A stretch of DNA of 64,000 bases from positions 32,641,056 through 32,705,055 of the forward strand of contig OX411556.1 in assembly GCA_948146395.1 (NCBI GenBank), written 5' to 3'. Numbering within the stretch: the stretch's first letter is position 1; each line of letters opens with the position of its first letter. This document shows positions 12,101 to 27,100 of this stretch, piece after piece. The translations under genes were made by a program, and so were the position numbers. Origin of the DNA: Fragum whitleyi (Eukaryota > Mollusca > Bivalvia > Cardiida > Cardiidae). The notes under the pieces are model-generated. The model ran no database searches and was not told where the DNA came from. It saw only the letters and a program-made list of their open reading frames with translations.

Positions 12101-15100
12101 GATATTATCACTGGAAGGGCCTCCAAGTATATTTACAAATATTGGGGATAACAAACTGTATATGCCACACGGAAATACACCAGGGACACGATGTTACTGA
12201 CGAATATTATCATTGGTAGGGCCTACAAATATCATTGGGGCAAACGAACCGCAGTAAACCACACGGTAATACATCACGGACACGATACTACTGAACAATA
12301 TTATCCCTTGTAGGACCTACAAGTGATATACAAATATCATTGGGGATAACAAACTGCAGTATACCACGATACTACTAAAGAATATTAACACTGGTAGGAC
12401 CTACAAGTGATATACAACTATCACTCAATGAACGATTTTTCGATCTTATAAGAAAAACGAAAAATAACTATTTTTTATTGTAAAAATAAGACGAAATGCG
12501 AAAAAAATATTATTAAAAATGCACAATTTCGAGCGTAATTGCTTGGTAACGCGTCGGGACAATGGACCCGCTTAAGAAGAGTCAAATATGATGAAATATA
12601 CGAATGAGGATTTCACTTCTGGTATTCTAACTGCCCTGCGTTCAGGTTTTCAAAACGGTACATACTGTTTGCCAATTTTACCCCTCTTTGCACGTGCTTT
12701 TGCGTGCAAAGCGGGGTAAAAAATGGAATACAGTTTGCACCGTTTTGACATCCTGAACGCAGGGCTGGTTTTACCAAGAGACTTTATAGAAAAACCTCGA
12801 TCTCACACAGAAACTGCAAGATCTCAAAACTTCGTCCAGTTCGCGTAATCACAATACTAGATTTCGTAGAAAAGCTCTTATCATGAATGAAAAATGTTAC
12901 CTTGAATGCAAAATAATGGTGTAGAAAATCGGGATCGCCAAACACAAATTTAGATCCGGCGTCTGCGTGTAGCAAGAACTCTTCCACCCTCTTGCCCAGC
13001 CAATCGAACGCCTGGAACCCGAAATCTGAGCGCAAGATGAGCAAAGCAAAGAAGAATTGCAGTATCAGTCCCCAAAATACAGGGCGCCAATTGACCTGAA
13101 ATACAGTGAGCATTTTCTTTATTTGTAATGGGTTTTTCGAAATTTTAAAAAGTTATTGCAATTAAATCGCGACGGCTGATACACCTAACGGTATAGTCCG
13201 TTTGACTTCTATATGGACCAATTGCGTTTGAATAAAGGATTTGTATGTAGTAAAATCTTAATTTCAGCTTAATACCATTCCAAAAAATATTTTTTGAAAA
13301 TAAAATGATTTCAAAATAATGATTTTGTCTATCTAGTTAATGTTAATATTTTCGCATTATCCGTTCTTAAACACGAGAGGGGGATAGAGGCTGTTCAATA
13401 GTAAGAAAATGTCAACATATATAGTAAAAACACGTGGTTTTATACTAAAATTTTGACAGATGAAATGTCCATTATTCCTTATTTGGACATGCTAATTAGC
13501 ATATCGACGGTCATGCATCTTAAACTTAAATAGCACGTGATTTTTACCGTTAGTACTCGCCTTTTCATCAAGTTTTCCTCGTGAAATTCCCAACTACTTC
13601 GTTTAATAATGCTTTTTGATTGGTCTTAACATGTAAATATAGGGTTTATCTCAGAAAGAATAAAATCAATAATCAATTATCTGGTCAAACAGTTTCTGAA
13701 GAAAGAGAGAATATACACAGATTTGTTATCAAACGGTAGCCAAAATCTTAGACAAACTTAATTATATTGAAAAACTCGATTTTATAGTAATACAATTCAC
13801 TTTAAATCTTACTCTTTTGACTCGGCCTCTATGCAAATTAGTACTATTTTTGGTTATACAATTCGCTGTTCCGTTTAATACAGTAACAAGTAGGTATGAA
13901 ATGCTGAAAGTTAACATGTAAACGGACGAACAAAATCATTATTTTACACTCAAAAATTCTAAAAAACAAAATTCGTCATGGTATTAGCTGGAAAAAATTA
14001 TATGACAAGAAAAATATGCGTTTCATTAATTAATTTCTGAGATTTTCGGCGAAATGTTGGTCCATATAGAAGTCAAACGGACTATACACATGGTTTCGTT
14101 TCGTTTCTCATACCCGGCCAACCACATCATTTCATACGAGCCATCAGGGGCCTGTTTTACTAAACATCTTAGGATCATTTATTTACGTGAGTCAAAAATT
14201 AAAGTTCTTTCAACAGAAGTAACTAAAAAATGAATTCTGTCATGCATCATCTCATTGGAATCGTGTTCTTAAGACGATTCGTTTGGTAAAACGGCCCCTG
14301 CTGGCGAATAATACACCCATTGGTGGGAGTAAAATGGCTCGCGTCACATTGACTTTTGTCAAATGTTGGATGGAAGTTGGCCTACATTGGGTTCGAACTC
14401 AAGACCCTACGAATGTCAGCGCAATGCGTTTCTTATGTGCAAGCCGGGGTCGGCCTTTGCAAGAAGTAATCTTTAGATATCATCCAAAGTAGGACTATCA
14501 TGGAACTCTTTAAAAATATACATGTTTTTCAAAAAGAGATTGGTTCTAGAAGAGGTCAACATTTGTTGCACTTAAGAAAACATGATTCAGTGAGGTAGAA
14601 TGATCGATCCTTTGATATTTAGAAAATCAGCCAAGTTGGAAAAAGTTTCCATCTTTGTAAGCATGCGCTGTCTAAGCAGTCGTACCAGGATCGAAGCCGT
14701 ACACACTACAGTTGAGAACATCGAGAAATTGACCAGGTGAATGATTTCCGAGTGAAATTGAATGAGTGCGCGGAGCGAGTTTTGAGTGAAATTAAGGAGA
14801 GGTAATCCAATATAGCTAATTTTGTTCCAAACGAACAAAATAAGGTTTATTTATTACCACCCTTTAAAAGGATATAGGTACTTTTCTGTTTATGTCTTCG
14901 AGGCCCAACCAGACATTTTAAAACCTTTCGAAGCAATGCCTCAGGTAAGCGCTCTAGGACCAAATGCGCTTTTAATTTCAAAAGCAGCCGAACTAGCTAG
15001 AAAAACTTTTACTTGACGTAATTAAGGTAGTGGACCCGTAATAGTTCCGCATCATTTTTGAAGGAATGCACTTTAACAGTGTTAACCGAGGTTCCTAATG

Positions 15101-18100
15101 AAAATCATTAGGAAACCTCGATTAACACTGTTAAAGTGATTACTTCTGAAACGTTGCGGAACTATTACAGGTCCACTACCTTAATGTGCGTTGTTACTTA
15201 AAAATATTCCTACCTTGTGTGGTTTGTGAGAAAATATGTAGAAAATAAGTATAAACGTTAGCATTCCTAGAGCAGAAATGAGGTTTTTGGGGTTCTTCAA
15301 GGCAATGTCCACGATCAACCATACAACGATGAATATCACACAAGCGGCCACCAGCAACCAGTATAAACTGAAACAAGAGATGTTGTAAAACATTTATGCC
15401 CCCCCCCCCCCCCCATTAAAGCAGGTCAATAACATATTCTTTGTCAAAGAATCAAATGGCGATAACTCACAAAATATGATGAGTAGAGCTGTGGTTGTAG
15501 TGCACTACACTTCTCCTCAATGACATCTGTCCACCTGTGAAGTTTCGTGATTCTAGCTTTCATACTTTTCTATTTATGCTCTGAACAAAAAAAGGTCTAC
15601 GGACGGACCGACCCAGGGACCGACTGACCAACAAGTGCAAAGCACTATACCCCCTCTTCTTCGATCGGGCATAAAAAGACAACAACTTTTTTCATCGGTG
15701 TAACGCCGGTTGAAACGCGCGGCGCTAGCATCTCACGATTAATGTCTGGTATTTCTTGCACCACCAAATTCATTACATTCTTTCCAAGTCTCCAGCCGCC
15801 GCCATATTACTCAAAAATTGTTAAAAACAGCGCTAAACAAATGTAACTTAAAAAAAATACATGTAGTTTTATCAAAAACAAAAAAATGAATAAAGAAGCA
15901 AAGAATGTCTTTCATTCGTATACTAAGAAAAAATAGAAATTAATTATACAGTATAAAGTTTAAAAAAAATCTTAGCCTGGTTGGCTTTTATTAGAGACTC
16001 GTTCATTTTCAGGAAATAGTATATTTCGATGCATACAAGAAGCTCCTCTATAGTACATTTCGATGTCTACAAGAAGCTTATCTAGGTCACGTTCGATGTC
16101 TTCAAGACGTTCCTCTAGAGTACATTTCGATGTCTACAAGAAGCTCCTCTAGAGAACATTTCTATGTCTACAAGAAGCTTATCTAGGCCACATTTCGATC
16201 TATAAACAAAACGTGTATTAAGCAGCTATTTTCTTCAACGACCGCTTTTTGGTCGTCCCGTTAGTGGTCGCTTTAAACAAGTTTTACTGTATAATAATTT
16301 GACACGCTGATCAATAAAGGTACTTACATTTTTCTCATTTTTAAAATCTGCGGGTCATCGCAATCATCGTCAAAGAATCTAAAGTTCGTCTCGGTTGGGC
16401 ATACGTGTGGCCACAGTAACTTGGCTACGATGAACACGACGACGACGATCGTCACGATCAGCAATCGCATTGACGACTCATCGTCCACGTCAAATGTCTC
16501 GTGCATGGCGAATCCAAAATACACGAAATATAGGATGGCAATAGCAATGGCTACCATAACCCAGATTACTGAAATGAAAAACAAGGTGAAAATATATATT
16601 ACGTACTTAGTGTTTTGTATGAGAAAAATATCTAACGAGGTTGGGAGAATTGATCATTGTCGAGGCTCTGTCGAGACAATTAACAATTCCCAGAACAGAG
16701 TTAGATATTTTTTCATACAATACACTAAGTAGGTATTATTTTATGAAATGCAAGTTTCTAAAAATAACAGCATTATACCATTGTTCTAAAAAAACGTAAA
16801 AAGATAACATTTAAACACTTATTATTCGATAGTCATGTCCATCAAGGCCCGTGCATTCTGATTAGCTGCAATTATTTTTATTTCTTGATGAAAAAAAAAG
16901 AAATGAGTACGCACCAAATGGGAAAGCTTCCGCGCAAAGTAGTTCCATAAAATCCGTTTTGTGATTGGGGAAATCGTTTCATTTTAGCTTCATGATATTA
17001 AGTTATGAGATATAAAGGGACTATTTATTGATTCAAATGAGGTATGAAACAATCAATATTTGCTGATCTTACGTTCTTGCGAACAAATCGAGAAGTTTTT
17101 ACATGAAACAAGAAATCGAAAGTCATTTTTGTTTTCACGTAGCGTGTCTCAAGTGCAATCGAGAAGTTCATATACATGTATATGTAAGCATTAATCATTT
17201 ATCAATCGCGTTTATTATCTTCTTATCAAGAAGTACCTTAAACGATCAAGATTGACAGTGTTTGTTAAATGTACCTCGAATAAGCTTTAGTTGGTGACGA
17301 TATGGGTCCATTTTACTACACTTCTTACGAAAAAATAATCGTAAGTCAAAATCACATGCCGTGCTTTGTGTTTTCATTTATTGTTAGATTCTGCCATGCA
17401 ATATCTCATTGGAATCGTGTTAAGAACACGATTTCAATGAGATGATGAATGGCAGAATTCCATATTCAATAACTACTTTAGAAGCAACTTTGATTTTTGA
17501 CTTATGCTAAAAAATGATCGTAAGATGTTTAGTAAAAGAGGCCCCTGGTCAGAGAATATAAAACTTCTTCTCATTCTCAACAGAGGATTTTCTCAAATTT
17601 GGAATTAGAATGAAAATGGATACATGTAAAGAAGATAATATTACTAAGTTGTTTTTTATAACAACTGATTATAATAATGTTTATACGTTTACTATAGTGT
17701 AACAACACAATTAAAGCTTAAATTCCAAGCTGAAATAGGAGAAATTTCTCAGTTGAACATGACAAAAGTTTAATAATCTCGTGCCTTGAAGATTGTTTTC
17801 CTTGAACACTTAGAACAACAAATAAGGCATGTATATAAACACCATTTGGACGACATAACCAAAAGGACTAGGAAAAAAAAGAAGATGAAAAGGAACTAAA
17901 GCATGACTGTCTTGCTTGGGGTTTTAATGAAAAGGATTAAGCTAGGACAAGTAAATTGACACAAGATACGCCCGTTACACTGCAGGATGTTTAAGTACAA
18001 AAAAAACAAAGGGAAATGACTCAAATATTATGCTAGGTAGAGTTACGGTTCTTGCGCACTGCACTCCGAAATCATGAGAACTGCCAGGTTTTGAGTCAAT

Positions 18101-21100
18101 CGGACACGAGGTGACAGAGTTATTCTCCGGACAGAGAAGTGAAAGCAGCTCTTTCGGTGGATACCCGAATGCCACCTCTTCCTATGGGGTACATGTGTAC
18201 AATAATTCATAAACATTTAAATTTGTTTAATTTTCATTGCAATTTGAACACGATGACTAGATATCCTGCACGAAGGCACTTACTTCAGGACCCGAGGTTA
18301 TAAACTTTTTTCAAACTCAGCTGAGAATTTTCTCAAATTTTAAATTTCAATAAATGTATGACAATAAAAGATAATATTAATTAGTTGTTATTAATAACAA
18401 CTTATTGATATTATCTCTTAGGTTGAAATATTTAAATGAGCATTAAAACAAAATTATGGCTTTAATCTCAAGTTGAAATTTGAGAAAATTTTTATTTGAT
18501 TTGATTTGAATTGGTGTTTTACGTCGCTTTCAACTATCTTTCAGTTATATCGTGACGACTGGAGCACCTAACGATAGATTCCTGGTATTTCTCACACCAG
18601 TACTACCACCACATCCCTTTCCTAGCCTCCAGTTGCTATTCCACACAGGTTTACGATTATCTACCCATTGGTGGAAGACAAATGTCAGAAAGGATAAGTG
18701 CCGCGGCCGGGGATCGAACCCGTGCGAATATAGACCCCTGGATTAGAAGTCTGGCGCGCTACCAACTGCGCTATTGCCGCGGCGAGAAAATTTTGAATTG
18801 AAAATGAGAATTTTTTTTTTATAACCCCGGGCCCTGATGATGGAAGTGTAATTCTTATAACGGCCTTGTGGTCAAAGAGAGGAATAAAGGCCTTGTGGTT
18901 AAAGAGAGGAATTTTCTTCTTTTGAAAGTTCCGATTACCTTGATCGCAGGACAGACGCCAACAACAGCCGTTGAACTTTTTTGTACAAGAGTGTTAATAT
19001 CTTGTGAAGAAGTGGAAAGTAATAGAATTGTGTGCAAGTGTGAACTGTTTATGCAATTTTGTGCAAATATGAAATATTTGGAAATTTGAGGAAAAATACT
19101 AAAGGACAGCAGGAAGGTGAAATATCTTTAAAATTATCACTTAGTAACTAATGGATCGCCACCAGCCATGTTCCTTGGTCACAGACAAGACCGATTGCCA
19201 CAGCTATCTAAATCCATTTTATTTGGTCTGCGTTTTTTTTTTTTTAAAATATTTGTGTGCAAGTGTGAAGTATCTTTGAAATTTTAACTTATTAATTAAT
19301 AGATCGCCGCTAGACATGTTCCTTGGTCACAGACAAGACCGATTGCCACAGTTTTCTAACTCCATTTTATTTGGTCTTAACGTTTTTTCATATATTGCTG
19401 ATATCTGAGGTGCGTTCGTTGGAGCGAGATTCTTAAGATTTTTATCAAGATTTTTTAAGATAGAGCGTTCGGTAGAGCGAGATTTTTAAGCGGCTTAAGA
19501 ATAATCTCTAGATATCTCAATGAGGAAACGAAGATGGTTTTGCATTGGCTTTAAACGAGTAGTCATGGCGACGGCGAATGTTTTTTATCCAAATAATCGT
19601 GAATCACTAAATAATGACGTTATAAAAATCTCATTTAGCGAGATATATATAATACGTACTTAGTGTAATATATGAAAAAAATAACTAACGAGGTTGAGAG
19701 AATAGAAAATTGTCAAGGCTCTGCCGAGACAATTATCAATTCTCACAACCGAGTTAGATATTTTTTACATACAATACACTAAATACGTATTTTATTTATC
19801 TTATAACCTCTATTTGTCTTTTTTTGTCGATGTTTCTAACTGAAATGCAAGTTTCTAAAAATAACCGTATAATATCATTGTTCTAAAAATAACTATGTGA
19901 TATCATAAAAAATATCATATGGGATGTTTTCACAAAGATATTTGTATAGTTATAAGATAAAATTCATCTTGCTCTAACAAACGCATCTCTAATAAATATG
20001 TTCTGCGCAAAGTACGAATCGGTACTTTTCCGGAATCACCCTGCGCAAAGTAGGAATTCCTACCTTGCCCGCCTATTCTAGAATCGTGACGTACAATTCT
20101 AGAAATGCGCAAGGTGTTTATATCGTTTTTTACCTGACGAAGTCCCTGCGCAAAGTAGGAATAGTTTCGGACAATGTAAAAATTCATAGGGCGATACGGC
20201 AAGGTGTTGCTTAAAATGATAACTTTATATCTTTTTTTATTATTATTCTTTTACCGTATTGATACTAAGATATAGCTTTCAAACTTTTATGTTTTTCCAG
20301 ACCTAACCGAATTAATAACATTTTGCGGTAATTAGTTTTGGGGACTTAATTCTAAGGAATGTTTTTCTAATGTGTATATATGTAAACAATAATCACTAAG
20401 AACGCGTTGTAATGGTAACTTTTTTAAAACGAGATCAAGTTTATCTTATCTGACGTTGACCACATAATTATATTCCTCGATTTTTATGAACATGATTTAT
20501 TTTTTGAATTCAGTGAAACCGATACCGTTTACACATCAAACATTTTGGTTTTAAGCATTGTACCTTGCCCCTTTATTTTTACATGCCTTCAAAGAATTGG
20601 AGACTTTCATCTAGAGTTGTCTTTTTGTCTGATGTAGTTGTTATACGCATGTTTAATAAATATCTTTGTCTTCAAAGAAGGCAGAATTTTACTTCTAGCG
20701 TTGACTTTATGTCTTGTTTAGTTGTCATACACACGTCTATGTGTTGTCTTCAAAGAATACGAAACTTTATTTCTAGCTTTGTCTTTATGTTTTGTGTAGT
20801 TGTTAAACACGTCTTTAATGTATATGATTTTCGTCTTCAAAGAAGTTGAAACTTTATATCTTGCAATGTCTTCACTTCTGGTGTAGTTGTTAAATGCATG
20901 ATTATTTTGTCTTTTTGTCATCAAATAATTCGAAACTTTATTTCTAGCGTTGTCTTTATGTTTGGTGTAATTGTTATACGCATGTTAATGTGTATCGTTG
21001 TCTTCAGAGAAATCGAAACTTTATTCCTAGCGTTATCTTTATGTCTTGTTTAGTTGTCATACACACGTCTATGTGTTGTCTTCAAAGAATTCGAAACTTT

Positions 21101-24100
21101 ATTTCTAGCGTTGTCTTTATGTCCGGTGTTATTGTTAAACACATGCTTATTTTGTCTTTTTGTCATCAAAGAATTCGAAACTTTATTTCTAGCGTTGTCT
21201 TTATGTCCGGTGTTATTGTTAAACACATGCTTATTTTGTCTTTTTGTCATCAAAGAATTCGAAACTTTATTTCTAGCGTTGTCTTTATGTCCGGTGTTAT
21301 TGTTAAACACATGCTTATTTTGTCTTTTTGTCATCAAAGAATTCGAAAATTTATTTCTAGCGTTGTCTTTATGTCCGGTGTTATTGTTAAACACATGCTT
21401 ATTTTGTCTTTTTGTCATCAAAGAATTCGAAAATTTATTTCTAGCGTTGTCTTTATGTCTGGTGTTATTGTTAAACACATGCTTATTTTGTCTTTTTGTC
21501 ATCAAAGAATTCGAAAATTTATTTCTAGCGTTGTCTTTATGTCTGGTGTAGTTGTTATACACACGTTTAAAAATGAATATGATCTTTGTCTTCAAAGAAT
21601 TCGAAAATTTACTTTCAGTATTATCCTTTAATTGGTGAAGTTGTTAAACACATGTTTAATGTGTATCTTTGTTTTTTTTAAAAAAGTAGAGATTTACTTC
21701 ATGCATTGGTTAATGTCTGTCATAGTTGATGTAATGAGATTAATGAGAGCTTATCAAATTTCGAAAATTTTGCCCTAGTCTTACAAAAATTAGAGAAAAG
21801 ATTAGCGATATTTATTACTCCCTATTAATAAATTAAGCATACAAGTTCTAAAAATAGCTTCCTATTTCTTCAAGAACCTATCAGATGATAACATTTTCAA
21901 TAATGTGAAATCATTTTTTTTCTATTTATATTTATTTTCAATAAAGTTGTTGATTGTATCTTTTAAATCATTTTAAAGCGTTTTTATCGGTTTGATTGGA
22001 TGTTTGGAATGAATGAATGGAGCGCTAAGTTAGTGATTTAGAATGGTTTTGATTGAGATGGATGTCAATTTCATGATGTAACTAACTGTAGCATTTTCTT
22101 CTTGCCAGCCTAATTGATAAGACATTTTTTAACTTGGAATCTTTGTCGTCAAAGAAGTCTAAATTATTTTTCTGGCATTTTATGAATGTCAAGCGTAGTT
22201 GATGTAAACATCGTAACTTTGTGTCACTTTTAGCATTTTCTACATGCCCAGCTTAATTGATATGAACTATTTCATTTTTGTTTTCACTAAAGTCGAAAGT
22301 TTACTTCGAAAATTGTGCAAATACTTACTAGAAGTCGAATTTTCATTTAACAATTTTTTAAAAGCGTGGAGTATTTTAAAAAGTTTAAATTTAAATATTT
22401 TTGAAAGTATGTTCATTGAAGTTTTCTTCTTCTAGAATTATCAACTTGCAAATCGAAAGATATTTTAAAACTTACACTGTTAGCGTTGCCAACTTGTTAA
22501 TATACATATTGTAGTTTGTATGAAAATCGTGTAAAATTCTATTTTATCTTATTACTATGCAAATATCTGTGTGATAACAACCCATATGATATTTTTTATG
22601 ATATCACAAAGTTATTTTCAGAACAAAGATATAATGCGGTTATTTTTAGAAACTTGCATTTCAGTTAGAAACGTCGACGAAAACAAGATAAATAGAGGTT
22701 ATAAGATAAATATAATGCATACTTAGTGTATTGTATGAAGGAAATATCGAACTCGGTTGTAAGAATTGATAACTGTCTCGGCTGAGCCTCGACAAAGATC
22801 AATTCTCCCAATCCCGTTAGATATTTTTTCTTATACAAAACCGTATGTATTATATATTTCTATATTCAGTCAACTCGATCTTTTACTCAAATTTTACTAC
22901 AAGTGTTGTCTAGTTGTCTAGCGTAGTTAAAAACCTTATAGACTTCTGTTTTTCTATGTCTTCAAAGAAGTCGAACATTTACTGCTTGCGTCGGGTTTTT
23001 TTTTTTTTTTTTTTTTTTTTGTTGTTGTTGTTGTTTGTTTGTTTGTTCGTCTTACGTTGACGATACCAATACTGTTATCGTTTGTCGTCAAATATAATTG
23101 CGTTGCTTGTGGCATAGATGTGTAACGTTAGCATTTATTTTGATTCTCATAGAAGACCAAAGTCTTATTTTCAGCATTGATGAATTAAATACGTTTGATG
23201 AGATCATGCTCATGATAGTAGATAAACTTATTTCAAGATCTTGTCACTCGTTTCATGAATACCTTTATTATGATTAACGGAGAAGTTGATTTTTATTATG
23301 ATCATCATAAAAGTTGATTGTTTTATTTCTAGCCTTTGTCACGCGGCTAGTATTTTCATGATTACCTTTATTTTGATTAACGGAGAAGCTGAATTTTTAT
23401 TATGATTATCGTTGAAGTTGATTGTTTTATTTCTAGCCTTTGTCACTCGGCTAGTATTTTCATGATAACCTTTATAATGATTAACGGAGAAGTTGATTTT
23501 TATTATGATTATCGTAGAATGTGATCGTTTTATTCCTATCCTTTGTCACTTGGCTGGTTTATTCATAATTACCTTTATTATGATTGTCATAGAGTGTGAT
23601 CGTTTATTTCTAGCATTGGTCGCTTGGCTGGTACATTCATTCATCATTACCTTTATTATGATTATCGTAGAAATTGATAGTTTTATTTCTAGCCGTGGCC
23701 ACCCTACTGGTATACTCTTCGTCCTCGCTTTCGCTATCTTCTTCATACTGATCTTCCTCCTCTCCAAGCACAGGCTTTTTGCCATTCATCTGGAAAAGAA
23801 TAAAAAAAAGTTAACCCTTTCCTGTTTTACAAAATTTTGGACCAGTCCAAATTCAAAGGTTTTGCAGACGAAAATTTAAAGTGAATTTAATTTGAAAAAT
23901 AACCAATCAGTAGGATAGAAAATAGTGTGGAAAAAGAAGAAATTGCTTGTCAGAAGCAATTTCTTCTTTTTTCACAATGTTTTCTCAATCATAAAATCAC
24001 AGACACGTAAAAAGCAGGGATTAAACAGCAAAGGGTTAAACCAATAAAAGTAGAATTTATTTTTGTTTTAACATTTTTAAATGACAATTATATAGGCTTA

Positions 24101-27100
24101 TAAGTTAGAATAGACAAAAGTTCATTAAAATTGTAATATGAGATTACGATGTATTTGAATGAAAGCCTGTACTTATTTATAGACATGACAATCATACAAT
24201 TACATGATATGCTTTGTTATAGCAGGCTAAAATGCATGAAAAATAAGATGATATAAATATATATTGGAATGAAAGCTTCTATTTATTCATACATAGGACA
24301 ATTAGATAATCATATGATATGTTGTACAAAACTTAAAAGGCAAAAAAAAGTATAAGATAAGATAAAGATGTATTGGAATGAAAGCTAAAGTACTTATTTA
24401 TACATATTACAATTATATGCTATGTTATAGCAGGCTAAAATGCATGAAAATTAAGGTGAAATTAATATGTATTGGAATGAAAGCTTGTTCTTATTCATAC
24501 AATTATGACAATTAGATGATCATATGATATGTTTTACCACACTAAAAGGCATAAAAATGTATAAGATGCGATAAAGATGCATTGGAATGAAAGCTAAATG
24601 TACTTATTTATACATATGACAATTATATGCTTTTTTTGTCTTAGCAGACTTAAATGCACGAAAAATAAGATGAGATAAATATGTATTGGAATGAAAGCTT
24701 GTTTTTATTCATACATATGACAATTAGATAATCATATGATATGTTTTACCACACTAAAAGGCATAATAAGGTAAAAGACGCGATAAAGATGCATTGGAAT
24801 AAAAGCTAAAAGGACTTATTTATACATATTACAATTATATGCTTTGTTATAGCAGGCTAAAATGCATGAAAATGGAGGTGAGATAAATATGTATTGGAAT
24901 GAAAGCCTGTTCTTATCCATACATATCGAGGGTTCGGTGCAAGACTGTAGTAAGTGTATATACATTGTATATACACTTACTTTAGTCATGCACCGAACCC
25001 TCGATATGACAATTAGATAATCATATGATATGTTATACCAAACTTCAAAGGCATAAAAATGTATAAGATGAGATAAGGATGTATTGGTATGAAAGCTAAA
25101 AGTACTTATTCATAAATATGACAATGATATGCTTGCATTGTCTTAGCAGACTAAATTGCACGAAAAGTAAGGTGAGATAAATATGTATTTGAATGAAAGC
25201 TCGTTCTTATATATAAATTTTCTTTTGAACCATTGGGTAATGTTGTCTCTATGATCTTTACAAGATAAATATTGCCTATTTAATTTGTTTGATCTTAAGA
25301 AACGAGTCTAGAAATGCAATTGAAACCAGTCACTTACTCTTAAACGCTCGTCTGTTGGGTGCTGGATAGTGAGTAGAAAATTTAAGTCGATAAAAGGGAC
25401 ATAATGCCCACAAATGCATAGATAGTTATCTCCCTTAATAGTATAGGTTGCTCTATTGAAAGAGAACATGTGAGCCAAGTTTCAAGGGAATGCTTTCGTT
25501 AATACTAGTGATATCACAAAATGACAAAATTTTCGCAGTGTATCGTCTAAGACTCCGCTCACCAAACATTGTAACAAGCCCTGTTTCGGAATGTAAAAAG
25601 GTTGGCGAACGTTATTAAATTTAACTCTGTTTTGCACGTGAGTAGGGCCTACATGTGCAAAGTGGGTTAACATTTCACAAACATTCGGCGAACTTTTCTT
25701 TTAGTTGATCGCAGGTCAGGAGACATTTACATGTACTCAAAAATGAAAAAAAAGGTAAAACAATAAATCTGCCAAAGTATTGAAACGATTTTGGTGTTTT
25801 AAATCAAAACCTTAAGAAGTACGTTTAAAGAAAGCTTTATGGCGACTTTCAAGGAAAATATTAAAATTTATTTTCAAATTTTTCCGATAACAGGTTATTA
25901 TATAGTGAGTACGAAGTTCCGTTAATGCAATAGAAAAACAAGACAGCCGTCTACGGGTGCAACGCTCGGCTGCAGGTGCTACTAATGCGAAAAAATGTAA
26001 CATTAAAAAGAGGCATATCTCTAATAAATATGCTTCCAGAGGTATCCCCTTTGGTAGTCTGGATAGCTCTTGTGATGGCAAACACACATGCCAAGTTTCA
26101 TGAAGATGTCTTTATAACCAACAGAGATATGACCAAGTTTAAAAGTTTGTCATGCCAACAATGCCGCCAACGCGAACGACGCCAAGACGAACACAGTACC
26201 TCGGTTTTTCTCCGAAAATAGCCGAACTTATAACCGGCGAATATTTGAAAGAACGCTACTGCTAATACCAACAGTTGACCGCGGCTATGAAGAACATCTC
26301 GAAATTTTTAATTACTCGCTCAGTGCTTCTTCAATGCATTCTAAAGACAGATTCAAACCACCAAAAGAGCATTCAATACGCTTCGAAATAAATTGAAACG
26401 ATTCACAACTTAGTTCAAATTGCTCAATTATTCAATGCTTTAGGTAGTGGACCCATAATAGTTCCACAACATTTCGAACCACATATTCTTTCACAATGTT
26501 AACCGAGGTTTCCTAATGAAAATCATTAGGAAACGTCGGCTAACACTTTTAAAGTTCATTACTTCTGAGACGCTGTGTTCTATTACGGGTCCACTACCTT
26601 AATAGGATGGCGTACATTTGGAAGCGATTGATTCGTGCAAATACAGAAATCTGTTTATATTTATTGAAGAGCGATTGTGACATTTTTTATCAAAGGGTGG
26701 CAATAACTTATCGCCGGTTTCGTTCAAATTAAACAAAATCGGCGATGTAAAATTTTCTTCTCCCTGTAATAGCTCCCTGTAAATTTGTTTATCCCACTTA
26801 TTCAATTTCGTTCCGAAACCTATCCAAAATCACCCAACTTTTCAATTCCCCGACGTTCTAAATTTCTCATTGCTCGTATCTTCTGCTTGTCGCAAAATGA
26901 AACGATGGAGTTATATTTCAGGCAAAGAGCGAAATATTTTTCCAACAGATATATTCTCCTGAAAGGGCGTGGCTTAGCCGTTACGGGGGTTTGTTTACCC
27001 ACCTATTTTGTTGTTGTTGTTGTTGTTTCAAGTTTTATATATCAAATAAAATGCCGAATACTTTAACATTAAATGCAACGACCCGTTATCTTGGCTGTCA

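Noticed and set aside
20990..21631. Long open frames (up to ~213 codons) on both strands
   Set aside because: They read through an 84-base tandem repeat with no start context or family resemblance; openness follows from the period being a multiple of three.
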